From contig NZ_JARNTW010000002.1 of NCBI RefSeq assembly GCF_029433105.1, positions 1 through 64,000 on the forward strand: a stretch of 64,000 nt of DNA. Direction: 5' to 3'. A program made the position numbers and the translations under genes. Every line of letters begins with the position of its first letter. The first letter of the stretch is position 1. The stretch is from Runella sp. MFBS21 (GTDB lineage Bacteria > Bacteroidota > Bacteroidia > Cytophagales > Spirosomataceae). Positions 56,715 through 64,000 of this stretch are shown here, piece after piece. The notes under the pieces were generated by a model, which saw only the letters and a list, made by a program, of their open reading frames with translations, had not been told where the DNA came from and made no database searches.

Positions 56715-56845
56715 TGTAGTTGGAATATTTTGTGAAATGATTGCTTAAAATGATTGCTTGTGGCACTACCACAAGCTAAAATCCCAAAGATACACTTAAA
56801 TTCAAAAAACAATTTGTGTAAGTTTGAGCCAAATATCAGAAGCTA

Positions 56846-57844
56846 ATGGAAATCCTTGAACAAGTACAAAAATACGGCTATGTGCGCGAAACGGTCGCAC
56901 CCGAGATTGACCTCGTTGCCGAAATCAACCGCTTGCGGAAAGAAAAAAATGCCGTCATATTGGCTCACTACTACGTAGATGGTGCCATTCAAGACCTGGC
57001 AGATTATATTGGCGATAGCCTCGGGCTTTCGCAACAAGCCGCAAGTACGCCGGCGGATATGATTGTATTCTGTGGGGTTCACTTCATGGGTGAGACCGCC
57101 AAAATCCTCAGCCCTGAAAAAAAGGTGGTGATTCCTGACCTCAATGCAGGCTGCTCCCTGGCCGATTCGGCGCCTGCCGATAAATTTGCGGCTTTCAAAG
57201 CCCAATACCCCGACCACCTCGTGCTTTCTTACATTAACTGCTCAGCCGAAATCAAAGCACTTTCGGACATTATCGTGACTTCGTCGAATGCCGTAAAAAT
57301 AGTAGAACAAATCCCTAAAGACCAGAAGCTTATCTTTGCGCCAGATGCCAATTTGGGGCGCTATGTGGCCAAAAAAACGGGTCGTGACATGGTACTTTGG
57401 GATGGTGCCTGTATCGTACACGTGGATATTTCGGAAGCAAAATTGAAAGCTTTGCGCGAAAAATACCCCAATGCTTTGCTTGTAGCCCACCCCGAATGTA
57501 AAGACAATATTTTGCTTCAAGCGGATTTTGTAGGCTCTACCACGGCTATTTTGAAGTTTGTGAGCGAAAGCCAACACGACGAGTTCATTGTGGCAACCGA
57601 AGCGGGGATTTTGCATAAAATGAAACAAGCGGCAGCCGGTACGGGCAAAAAAATCATCCCAGCACCAGCTACCGAAAACAATACCTGTGCTTGTAGCGAA
57701 TGCCCGTACATGAAAATGAATACGGTCGAAAAACTCTACAATTCACTTTTGTACGAACAACCCGAAATCACCGTTCCTGAAGATATTCGCCTCAAAGCCT
57801 ATGATTCGGTAATGCGAATGCTAGAAATGAGCAAAAATTTGTAG
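56846..57844 (+). CDS. nadA: Quinolinate synthase A
   Basis: A 332-residue [4Fe-4S] enzyme that condenses iminoaspartate with DHAP to give quinolinate in NAD synthesis. Cysteines expected for the cluster appear in [17 protein letters not shown], in NCSAEIKA and in [16 protein letters not shown] (about residue 275-290). Substrate region [20 protein letters not shown] is typical. It ends only one base before the Zeta-toxin-like gene. Confidence 0.96.
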   Translation: MEILEQVQKYGYVRETVAPEIDLVAEINRLRKEKNAVILAHYYVDGAIQDLADYIGDSLGLSQQAASTPADMIVFCGVHFMGETAKILSPEKKVVIPDLNAGCSLADSAPADKFAAFKAQYPDHLVLSYINCSAEIKALSDIIVTSSNAVKIVEQIPKDQKLIFAPDANLGRYVAKKTGRDMVLWDGACIVHVDISEAKLKALREKYPNALLVAHPECKDNILLQADFVGSTTAILKFVSESQHDEFIVATEAGILHKMKQAAAGTGKKIIPAPATENNTCACSECPYMKMNTVEKLYNSLLYEQPEITVPEDIRLKAYDSVMRMLEMSKNL

Positions 57845-57845
57845 A

Positions 57846-58430
57846 ATGCCTAGCTTGTATATCATTGCAGGCCCCAATGGAGCAGGAAAGACTACTGCGG
57901 TTAAAGTGCTTTTACCCGACGTTTTTCAAGTAAATACTTTCATTAATGCAGATTTAATAGCGGTGAAGCTAAATCCAAAATTTCCAGAATCTGTGGCGAT
58001 GGAGGCAGGTCGGCAGATGTTAGTTGAAATCGAAAGGTGCTTAAATAATCGAGTAACTTTTGTAATAGAGACAACTCTTGCCACAAAATCATATGTCAAC
58101 CTAGTGAAAAAGGGGCAAATAATGGGATACGAAGTAGTGTTGATTTATTTTTGGTTAGAAAGCCCTACTCACGCAATAGAACGAGTGGCACGACGTGTTA
58201 GACAGGGAGGCCACCACATTGCAAGTGAGGTGATCGTGCGTCGTTACTGGAGAGGGCTGAAAAATCTAATAAACCTATTTATTCCGTTGGTAGATAAATG
58301 GATCATCTTTGATAACTCTGATTATACGCAGGGGCATCCTTGGCGAATTGCAGAACGATTGCCCCAAGGCGATATGATTGTTGAAAACGCTGAACTTTGG
58401 CTAAAAATTAACAATAATGAAAATTCTTAA
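57846..58430 (+). CDS. Zeta-toxin-family P-loop kinase/ATPase
   Basis: A 194-residue P-loop protein: Walker A GPNGAGKTT (residues 9-17), then INADLIAVKLNP with the Asp that in Zeta toxins contacts the substrate, FVIETTLAT with the catalytic-base-like Glu-Thr, and VARRVRQGGHHIASEVIVRR. Zeta toxins phosphorylate UDP-N-acetylamino sugars, yet many chromosomal relatives have no known target. It follows nadA by one base and overlaps a small ORF at its end. Confidence 0.82.
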   Translation: MPSLYIIAGPNGAGKTTAVKVLLPDVFQVNTFINADLIAVKLNPKFPESVAMEAGRQMLVEIERCLNNRVTFVIETTLATKSYVNLVKKGQIMGYEVVLIYFWLESPTHAIERVARRVRQGGHHIASEVIVRRYWRGLKNLINLFIPLVDKWIIFDNSDYTQGHPWRIAERLPQGDMIVENAELWLKINNNENS

Positions 58431-58560
58431 ACGAGACCCTTTGTTTGAAAAGATAGAACAAGCGTTGTTAAAAGCTTATCATCATATCCCTGCGGAACTA
58501 GAAGCCGAAAAGAAGAAGAAAGCCGAGGCTCACTTACCGTCTAAAACTCAAACGAAGTAA
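58417..58560 (+). CDS. Small protein overlapping the Zeta-like gene (47 aa)
   Basis: A 47-codon frame, ATG at 58417 overlapping the previous gene by 14 bases, reading MKILKRDPLFEKIEQALLKA followed by a strongly charged helical tail (LEAEKKKKAEAHLP). Its size and tight coupling suit a regulatory or antitoxin-like partner, but epsilon antitoxins are unrelated in sequence as far as I can see. Coding potential is supported by the overlap and helical, charged composition only. Confidence 0.5.
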   Translation: MKILKRDPLFEKIEQALLKAYHHIPAELEAEKKKKAEAHLPSKTQTK

Positions 58561-58583
58561 ATTTTGCAACCATAATTTATCCA

Positions 58584-59480
58584 ATGAAACCCACCCTTTT
58601 AATCCTTGCCGCAGGAATGGGCAGCCGCTACGGCGGCATCAAACAACTCGATCAGTTTGGTCCCAATGGCGAAACTATCATCGATTATTCGCTTTATGAT
58701 GCCATCCGCGCTGGTTTTGGCAAAGTAGTGTTTATCATCCGCGAAGAACTACGCAATGATTTTGAAGAAGTGTTTGCCCCCAAACTTCAAGGAAAAATAG
58801 ACTACGACTACGCTATCCAAGGTTTTCAGAGCTACGTGCCTGAGGCTTTGGGGCAAATCGAACGTGCCAAGCCGTGGGGAACAGGCCACGCCATGTTATG
58901 CGCTTGGCAACAGACGGATACGCCTTTTGCGATTATCAATGCCGACGATTTCTATGGATTGGAAGCCTTTGAATTAGTGGCCGATTTCTTAAAAAATAGC
59001 ACCGACGATACCGAGCATACTTTGATTGCATACGAAGTAAAAAAGACCTTGTCCGAAAACGGAACCGTATCGAGAGGCGTGTGTGAAGTCAATGATAGTG
59101 GCTATCTCGATGTAGTGACGGAGCGTACCAAGATATTTCCGCAAGAAGATAAAATCTTCTTTGAAGAAAACGGTGACCTGACCGAACTTACGCCTGAAAC
59201 GCCTGTTTCGATGAATTTTTGGGGTTTTAAGCCTTCGGTATTTCCGATTACGGAGGCATTGTTTACCGAATACGCCCACCAAAACTACAATGCGCCTAAG
59301 GCCGAATTTTATATACCCGTGGTGGCTACGCATCTCATCAAAAGCGGTGCCGGACGTTTGAGAGTGATTCCGAATGCTTCGGAGTGGTTTGGGGTGACTT
59401 ATCCCGAAGACAAGCCTACCGTACAGGCAGCCCTCCAAAAACTACACGAAGCTGGAAAATACCCCAATCGATTGTGGTAA
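58584..59480 (+). CDS. Sugar nucleotidyltransferase
   Basis: A 298-residue nucleotidyltransferase. [20 protein letters not shown] (about residues 4-23) is the nucleotide-binding signature, [10 protein letters not shown] and INADDFYG (about 113-120) the metal and substrate part. Family members make NDP-sugars; the sugar and nucleotide are not determined. It is on the same strand as the Zeta-like pair but separated by 23 bases. Confidence 0.85.
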   Translation: MKPTLLILAAGMGSRYGGIKQLDQFGPNGETIIDYSLYDAIRAGFGKVVFIIREELRNDFEEVFAPKLQGKIDYDYAIQGFQSYVPEALGQIERAKPWGTGHAMLCAWQQTDTPFAIINADDFYGLEAFELVADFLKNSTDDTEHTLIAYEVKKTLSENGTVSRGVCEVNDSGYLDVVTERTKIFPQEDKIFFEENGDLTELTPETPVSMNFWGFKPSVFPITEALFTEYAHQNYNAPKAEFYIPVVATHLIKSGAGRLRVIPNASEWFGVTYPEDKPTVQAALQKLHEAGKYPNRLW

Positions 59481-59490
59481 GAACACAAAT

Positions 59491-59588
59491 TTGTCATGCA
59501 GTCTTGTCATGTAGTCTTGTCATGCCGTCTTGTCACGCCGTAGGCATCTACAATCAACCGCTGATTTTAGATGCCTACGGCATGACAA
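59491..59588. repeat. Tandem 13-bp repeat joined to a 21-bp inverted repeat
   Basis: TTGTCATG-type units begin at 59491, 59504, 59517 and 59530, each 13 bases apart. The fourth continues into a 21-base arm (59530-59550, including GCCGTAGGCATCTA) that pairs with 59568-59588 with one mismatch around a 17-base loop. It separates the nucleotidyltransferase from yidD. Confidence 0.75.
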
Positions 59589-59605
59589 AGCAACTATTCA
59601 TTCTT

Positions 59606-59815
59606 ATGAAAACCATCCTCGTCTTTGTGGTAAGAGCCTATCAGGTGATGTTGTCGCCTTATTTGCCCAACTCTTGCCGTTATACGCCTACTTGCTCGCA
59701 GTACATGATTGAGGCTGTACAAAAACACGGGGCATTGAAAGGCGGCTGGATGGGCCTCAAGCGTATTGGTCGCTGCCACCCGTGGGGTGGGCATGGGCAT
59801 GACCCCGTGCCGTAG
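59606..59815 (+). CDS. yidD: Membrane protein insertion efficiency factor YidD
   Basis: A 69-residue amphipathic protein that helps YidC-dependent insertion at the inner membrane. The family pattern is clear: [20 protein letters not shown] (about residues 13-32) with the three-cysteine region, then [18 protein letters not shown] at the end. I start at ATG 59606, since the frame upstream is not conserved and runs through the inverted repeat. Confidence 0.93.
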   Translation: MKTILVFVVRAYQVMLSPYLPNSCRYTPTCSQYMIEAVQKHGALKGGWMGLKRIGRCHPWGGHGHDPVP

Positions 59816-59839
59816 TATCTCATTTTTAAGCCACGGACT

Positions 59840-60357
59840 ATGAAATATCCGCGTAAACTTTCTTCAGGAGCCAACAATACCGTCATTGTTTTGTCAGATA
59901 CGGAGGTGGCCAAGCTGTATTTGCAAGATACTCGCTCTGATATTGGGTCGGAGGCTGAGAAAATGAAATATGCTAATGGCGTTAATGGGTTGGTGGTCAG
60001 GTTTGTAAGGTTGGATTATGACGAAAACTTACAAGCCGAAATGTTGGTAATGGAGCGCATCCGCCCGATAGATTACCGTGCTTATGAAGTCGAAATACGC
60101 GAACTCAGGTTAGATGTATTTGAAGATGAACTCCGTGCTCTTCATCAAGCGGGATTTGTGCATCGTGACCTCAAGCGCCCTCTGATATAGGCGGTTTGGC
60201 ATTTGACAATATCTTACTTACCGAACAGGGCTTGCGCCTCATCGACGTGGGGATTTCGGCCCTGCGTTCACAAGTAGGTTTGAGAATTTTTGAAAAGTAC
60301 GTAGAAGCCGAATTGCAAGAAATGCAGCAGTTTAGAACCTATTTCTTAAACAGGTAG
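59840..60357 (+). pseudogene. Protein-kinase-like gene, frameshifted
   Basis: A small kinase-like protein split by one missing base near 60175-60185 (in AAGCGCCCTCTG). Before it, ANNTVIVLSDTEVAKLYLQD looks like a glycine-loop region and FVHRDLK is the catalytic loop. After it, the second frame continues GLAFDNILLTEQGLRLIDVG with the Asn and DVG (DFG-like) residues, to a stop at 60357. Adding one C restores about 172 residues. Small RIO-like or atypical kinases of this sort are known in Bacteroidota. Decay and assembly error are both possible. Confidence 0.7.
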
Positions 60358-60430
60358 TATCTCTTAGGAGAATATTGGTTATGCAAAAAGGATTTTTGCG
60401 TAGTTTTGGGCGCAAATTTTCGCAATCCTC

Positions 60431-61516
60431 ATGCCTTTCACGCTTCCTATATTTTTGGTCATGGCTCTTTCATCGGTGGTGGTGGGAGTCTATCTCGAAC
60501 GCAAAATCTCGGCCTTTATCCAAGACCGACTTGGCCCTATGGAAGTGGGAAAATGGGGCTTGCTACAGCTTGTGGCTGATTTGCTAAAACTACTTCAAAA
60601 AGAAGACATTGTACCAGCCGCCGCCGACCGCAAACTTTTCTTGATTGCGCCTTTGGTGATTTTTACGGCTATTTTTGCAGGCTACGCAGTCTTGCCATTA
60701 AGTCCTGATTTACAAGGCTCTACTACAGCAGTAGGGATTTTTTATTTGCTTACGATTATCTCCGTGGATGTGATAGGTATTTTGATGGCGGGCTGGGGTT
60801 CCAACAACAAATTTGCACTTTTTGGAGCGGTACGTTCGGTTGCGCAGATAGTATCTTACGAAATTCCACTAGGCTTGGTGGTGCTATGTGTAGTCATGAC
60901 TGCCCAAACGCTCGACTTACAGACGATTAGCTATCAACAAGGGCTTTACTCAGAAGAAACGGTCTATCTTTTTGGTCTCAAATCCTTGGGAATCGACATC
61001 ACGGGGATTGGTGGTTTTCTGAGCTGGAATATCATCAAAAATCCTTTTTTGCTGATTGCTTACATTGTATTTTTTATTACTACGCTCGCCGAGTGCAATC
61101 GTGCGCCCTTTGATATTCCTGAAGGTGAGTCAGAGCTAGTAGGCGGGTTTCATACCGAATATTCAGGAATGCGCTGGGCGCTGCTGTTTTTGTCCGAATA
61201 CGCCATGATGTTGCTTGTGTCGCTCTTGGGAGCCATTTTGTTTTTGGGGAGCTGGAATACACCGCTACCCAATATCGGCCCTCTGCGCCTTGCCGACTGG
61301 ACAAGTGGTGCTCCTGGCACTATTTGGGGAAATGTTACGGGTGCTTTTTGGCTGATTTCCAAGGCTGGAATTGCCATTTTGATACAAATGTGGGTACGCT
61401 GGACTTTCCCCCGTTTGAGGGTAGATCAGCTCATGTTTTTGTGCTGGAAAGTACTCACTCCCGTGGCTTTGATTCTCTTTCTTATCTGCGGAATCTGGCG
61501 TTTATTGATGATTTAG
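60431..61516 (+). CDS. nuoH: NADH-quinone oxidoreductase subunit H
   Basis: A 361-residue membrane subunit of complex I at the quinone site. Typical parts are YLERKISAFIQDRLGPMEVG (about residues 22-41), LKLLQKEDIVP, EIPLGLVV and the acidic loop ECNRAPFDIPEGESELVGGF (about 216-235). Eight or so helices. No other nuo genes are within the window, so the subunit set is dispersed or this copy is separate from the main operon. ATG 60431 is the first start giving the family N-terminus. Confidence 0.95.
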   Translation: MPFTLPIFLVMALSSVVVGVYLERKISAFIQDRLGPMEVGKWGLLQLVADLLKLLQKEDIVPAAADRKLFLIAPLVIFTAIFAGYAVLPLSPDLQGSTTAVGIFYLLTIISVDVIGILMAGWGSNNKFALFGAVRSVAQIVSYEIPLGLVVLCVVMTAQTLDLQTISYQQGLYSEETVYLFGLKSLGIDITGIGGFLSWNIIKNPFLLIAYIVFFITTLAECNRAPFDIPEGESELVGGFHTEYSGMRWALLFLSEYAMMLLVSLLGAILFLGSWNTPLPNIGPLRLADWTSGAPGTIWGNVTGAFWLISKAGIAILIQMWVRWTFPRLRVDQLMFLCWKVLTPVALILFLICGIWRLLMI

Positions 61517-61536
61517 AAAATAAATCCAACAAAAAA

Positions 61537-61569
61537 TTGGAATTTTAAAAATACTTTTTTCTACTTTTG
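61537..61569 (+). promoter_or_regulatory. Promoter of candidate ncRNA A
   Basis: TTG at 61537-61539 and TACTTTTG (TAnnTTTG) at 61562-61569 with a 22-base spacer predict transcription from about 61576, just after the nuoH stop. Confidence 0.6.
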
Positions 61570-61575
61570 TGGCGT

Positions 61576-61746
61576 CAAACTAAACAAAACACGTCCGATG
61601 CTTTTTACTTCCTATGACATACTGAGCACCACCACCGCGAGAATCCGTGGGTGCAGGGGGCATATAGGAGTCGATTGTGACGTATTTTAGGTAGCTATCA
61701 AACCTCAAAATATACAGCCTGACTCCCCTGAGTCGGGCTTTTTTTT
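61576..61746 (+). ncRNA. Candidate small RNA A upstream of PcfJ/RNA ligase genes
   Basis: A transcript of about 170 bases is framed by a good promoter (61537-61569) and a strong terminator (AGCCTGACTC/GAGTCGGGCT, loop CCCT, then eight T, 61716-61746). Motifs in order CGTCCGAT (61592), CGTGGG (61646), GGAGTCGA (61667) and AGGTAGC (61689) recur in the same order in element B. A 30-codon frame (61598-61690) exists inside, but it is not conserved in B and has no coding-like composition; a leader peptide role cannot be excluded. Confidence 0.55.
61716..61746 (+). terminator. Terminator of candidate ncRNA A
   Basis: Ten-base perfect stem AGCCTGACTC/GAGTCGGGCT (one T-G pair), loop CCCT, followed by eight T. 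Confidence 0.92.
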
Positions 61747-61784
61747 ATTGACTGAATCACCCCCAATGCAATTAAAATCATGAA

Positions 61785-61986
61785 CAATTTACTCATTCAC
61801 ATCCCTATCCCGTCCGATTCGTATGCTTCGCGTCAGCGGTGTATTTCGTGGGAATGGGTGTGTGATATGGCAACCAAGGTTGCAAAAAATATGATTCTGG
61901 AGGTCCGAATACAAGTGGATAGGTAGCGTCAGCGATACGCCCTTCACTTACCCCCGACCTGCAGATGAGCAAGTCGGGGGTTTTTG
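61785..61986 (+). ncRNA. Candidate small RNA B
   Basis: Shares ordered motifs with element A: CGTCCGAT (61811), CGTGGG (61857), GGAGGTCCGA (61899) and AGGTAGC (61921). It adds a stem-loop GCAACCAAGGTTGC (61870s-61880s), a T-arm-like GGTCCGAATAC (61902) and a possible long-range closing helix CGTATGC (61820-61826) with GCGATACG (61932-61939). Its own terminator is at 61950-61986. A promoter is weak (TTG at 61748). A 48-codon frame (61780-61926) lies across it. Ends are approximate. Confidence 0.5.
61950..61986 (+). terminator. Terminator of candidate ncRNA B
   Basis: CCCCCGAC and GTCGGGGG pair (8-9 bases) with an inner TGC/GCA pair and are followed by TTTTTGTTTTT. It lies 38 bases before the PcfJ-domain gene. 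Confidence 0.9.
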
Positions 61987-62024
61987 TTTTTAGAGCATTG
62001 ATAGTCAATAATTTTAACAAAGAA

Positions 62025-63314
62025 ATGAGCAATCATAAACATATATCAAGACAGCGCCGAATGTACTTGAAATACGAAGAAGCCCAACAAGAAGCGGCGT
62101 TGGCGGGGGCTTTAAAGGAATCATCAAAACGCCACCGAAATTTTTTGTACGTAGTACAAGAACTCAAAAAAGAAACTTTTAATCATGCCTTGGGGCAGCA
62201 AGACCGTCGTTATAGCGAGTTGAATGGGTTTTTGAACGATGAGAATTGGGTAAAAATAAAAGCAAATTTGCTAGAAGGGCTAGCAATTTTGACGGAAGTT
62301 CTGGAGAAAAAATGCCCGGAGTGGTTTAAGGATACGGATTATCTAATTGCGATGTTGATGGTAGGTCGCTATCGCAAGGCTTGGCTCAACCCGCTTGAAA
62401 CATGGCGCCCCAAAGCCAAAAACGATTATAGCAGGTTCATGGAATTGGTATCTTACTTGTTTTTGAAATACGAAGCACCACGATTTCTGTATCACGCTTT
62501 TTTTCATCCGGAAGATTATGTCTACCTCGGCACATTCATTTTTTTGGGGAATGGCGGAAGTATGAAAGAAGTCCATTTTCCAGTGAAATTGACCAAACGG
62601 ATGCAATATTATTTTTTGCACGCGCCTGAGGGATTGAGGGTTACGCAGGCGGTACGTTGGGCTCAAGTATGCGGCATGGGCGGCGATTATGAATTAGCCC
62701 ACCGATTGGCTTATTCGTCACTGGGCTATGATGCCAAACGTGATGAAGCACTTTGGGAAGATTTTGTCAGGATTTTGATACAAGGTGGGATGTTTAATTT
62801 GGATAAAACCACCGAACTGATTGACTACGTAAGGGCAAGCTGTCAGCAGAATCCAGCGTATTCGTTGAAAGGCCGAACTTTGCAGTCCCTTTTGCGTCAA
62901 AGTGCCGAGTGGCATCACCAAATAGCTCGTGTGAAAGGCTTAAAACAGCTCGTAGCTTGGCAAGGAATGGACTGGCCTACCTTTGAAGTAGTAGAAGGAA
63001 AAGAGGAATGTACGATTGCTTACAAAATGGTAGAGTTGCTATCCAACAAGGAGTTGCATGACGAAGGACAGCGAATGCACCATTGTGTAGGGTCGTATGC
63101 CGAAGATTGTTTTTTGGGGAGAACACGTATCTTTTCCCTAAGAAGCTATCAATTTGGCACCGAAGAACGCCTTGCTACCATCGAAATTGACGTGCGTCAG
63201 CGGCGTATTGTACAGGCCAAATACCGCTACAATCAAAAAATCAGTGATAAAGCTAAAGACCTATTGAATCAGTGGGCAGTACGCCAAAGGCTCGTGTTGT
63301 CGCGCTATCTTTAG
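62025..63314 (+). CDS. PcfJ-domain protein
   Basis: A 429-residue protein with a C-terminal PcfJ-like domain: LHDEGQRMHHCVGSYAEDCF (about residues 347-366), TRIFSLRSYQFGTEERLATI and a final YRYNQKISDKAKDLLNQWA. The HHCVGSY core and the following ERLATIEI match are typical. The name comes from plasmid pCF10 PcfJ; the function is unknown. The N-terminal 330 residues are helical with many basic patches, suitable for nucleic-acid binding. ATG 62025 follows the ncRNA B terminator directly. It precedes an RNA ligase by about 100 bases. Confidence 0.85.
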   Translation: MSNHKHISRQRRMYLKYEEAQQEAALAGALKESSKRHRNFLYVVQELKKETFNHALGQQDRRYSELNGFLNDENWVKIKANLLEGLAILTEVLEKKCPEWFKDTDYLIAMLMVGRYRKAWLNPLETWRPKAKNDYSRFMELVSYLFLKYEAPRFLYHAFFHPEDYVYLGTFIFLGNGGSMKEVHFPVKLTKRMQYYFLHAPEGLRVTQAVRWAQVCGMGGDYELAHRLAYSSLGYDAKRDEALWEDFVRILIQGGMFNLDKTTELIDYVRASCQQNPAYSLKGRTLQSLLRQSAEWHHQIARVKGLKQLVAWQGMDWPTFEVVEGKEECTIAYKMVELLSNKELHDEGQRMHHCVGSYAEDCFLGRTRIFSLRSYQFGTEERLATIEIDVRQRRIVQAKYRYNQKISDKAKDLLNQWAVRQRLVLSRYL

Positions 63315-63345
63315 AAAGATGCTGAATCATTAAGTAGAAATAACT

Positions 63346-63373
63346 CATAACGTTGTGGAAATGCAGTGTTATG
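63346..63373. repeat. Short palindrome before the RNA ligase gene
   Basis: CATAAC (63346-63351) and GTTATG (63368-63373) pair perfectly around 16 bases, followed by CGCCG. It recalls the folded ends of integron-type attC recombination sites in outline, but the consensus does not match fully. Confidence 0.3.
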
Positions 63374-63415
63374 CGCCGTTTTTCTTCAAGTCAAACCCTT
63401 TTGAGCAATAATAAA

Positions 63416-64000
63416 ATGAGAAAATTAGCAAGTATTCAAAAAATTAAAGCATTAGAACCAATTGAAGGTGCTGATGCAATTGAAAAAGCGACTGTATTAG
63501 GTTGGCAGTTGGTTGTAAAGAAAGGCGAATTTAATGTAGAAGATATGGCTGTTTATTGTGAAATAGATAGTTTAATGCCCGATAAGCCTGAATTTGAATT
63601 TCTTAAACCACGAGGCATGAGAATAAAAACCGTAAGGCTTCGTGGTCAAGTATCGCAAGGAATTTGTTTCCCCTTATCAATTTTACCAAACGATTTTGCA
63701 GTTGTTGAAGATGCTGATTGCACTGATATTTTAGGGATAACAAAATACGAACCTGCTATGCCAGCTTGTTTAAGTGGTATTGCAAAAGGCAAATTCCCTT
63801 CTTTTATTCCTAAAACTGATGAAACAAGGGTTCAAGTTCTTCAAAAAGTATTAGATAAATACAAAGGCGAAAAATGTTATGTAACTGAAAAACTTGATGG
63901 TAGTTCGGCAACATTTTATGTGAAGGATGGCGAGTTTGGTGTATGTAGCAGAAACCTTGAACTAATTGAAGATGCTGAAAATAGCTTTTGGAAAGTTGCA
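63416..64000 (+). CDS. ATP-dependent RNA ligase, DRB0094/Rnl5-type (partial, 3' cut by window)
   Basis: 195 codons from ATG 63416 remain open to the window end. The N-terminal OB-like domain has MRKLASIQKI and RIKTVRLRGQVSQGICFPLS (about residues 69-88), as in the Deinococcus DRB0094 family. The nucleotidyltransferase signature EKLDGSSATFYV (residues 158-169) puts the adenylated Lys at position 159, and SRNLEL follows as motif III-like. It seals nicked RNA using ATP. Codon use is more AT-rich than in nuoH or the PcfJ gene, hinting at acquisition. Confidence 0.9.
   Translation, partial: MRKLASIQKIKALEPIEGADAIEKATVLGWQLVVKKGEFNVEDMAVYCEIDSLMPDKPEFEFLKPRGMRIKTVRLRGQVSQGICFPLSILPNDFAVVEDADCTDILGITKYEPAMPACLSGIAKGKFPSFIPKTDETRVQVLQKVLDKYKGEKCYVTEKLDGSSATFYVKDGEFGVCSRNLELIEDAENSFWKVA

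Noticed and set aside
59491-59543. CRISPR array
   Set aside because: Units are 13 bases with no spacers and no cas genes are present.
61576-61986. tmRNA or tRNA gene
   Set aside because: No CCA-ended acceptor stem or tag-peptide pattern could be built, and each element ends at its own terminator; only a weak T-arm-like motif was seen.
63346-63373. Integron attC site
   Set aside because: The palindrome is short, lacks the full R/L box consensus, and no integrase is in the window; kept only as a low-confidence repeat.

Overview
The window is a stretch of chromosome from a member of the Bacteroidota, most likely order Cytophagales (Spirosomaceae/Runella-like; the genus is a guess). The evidence is intergenic promoters of the Bacteroidota type (TAnnTTTG at -7), absence of Shine-Dalgarno motifs in front of starts, moderate GC, and typical gene content: LeuRS, KdsB, YidC, a long-N-terminus Rho, PurK, NDH-2, NadA, TPR/HisKA_3 two-component kinases and PIG-L plus ThuA-like fusions. 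No rRNA, tRNA or CRISPR array was seen.

Layout. 0-5.8 kb: a frameshifted cyanophycinase-like gene, a YeiH-type transporter, a sterol desaturase-like hydroxylase and a TPR protein, then an 0.8 kb scar with a fossil of the cyanophycinase gene, two oppositely oriented pieces of an IS4-like transposase and a 23-bp perfect inverted repeat. 5.8-24.8 kb: leuS, Uma2 nuclease, kdsB, corA, uxuA-like mannonate dehydratase, PIG-L deacetylase, two multi-spanning membrane proteins (one GT39-like), an AsmA-like protein, an S41 peptidase with a TetR regulator, and an acyltransferase. 24.9-29.2 kb: a light-sensing cluster of Rcp1-like receiver, heme oxygenase (bphO) and bacteriophytochrome kinase (bphP), bphO and bphP overlapping by 4 nt. 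29.3-34.9 kb: a REP/MITE-like hairpin, an OmpR-type regulator with its kinase, and then three small transcription units whose promoters share one architecture of four 11-bp-spaced repeats at fixed distance from the -7 element; two of the three units are a whole-unit duplication encoding secreted HNYK-repeat proteins. 34.9-46.1 kb: mostly housekeeping (hisS, yidC, rho, RsmI-like methyltransferase, hydrolase) with an AT-rich unknown gene and a decayed gene between hisS and yidC. 46.3-53.2 kb: a NarL-type regulator and convergent TPR kinase, a pair of perfect palindromes, and four exported proteins of unknown function, two of them tandem paralogues. 53.2-61.5 kb: purK, ndh, nadA, a Zeta-toxin-like ATPase with a small overlapping partner ORF, a sugar nucleotidyltransferase, yidD, a frameshifted protein-kinase-like gene and a solitary nuoH.

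61.5-64.0 kb is the most intriguing end: two related candidate noncoding RNAs in tandem, each with its own intrinsic terminator, followed by a PcfJ-domain protein and a DRB0094/Rnl5-type ATP-dependent RNA ligase that runs off the window. This looks like an RNA repair or RNA-processing module. The other strong candidate for undescribed biology is the 11-bp-repeat regulon at 33-34.2 kb.

Two single-base frameshifts (about 474-485 and 60175-60185) sit next to G/C homopolymers, so they may be real decay or assembly errors.
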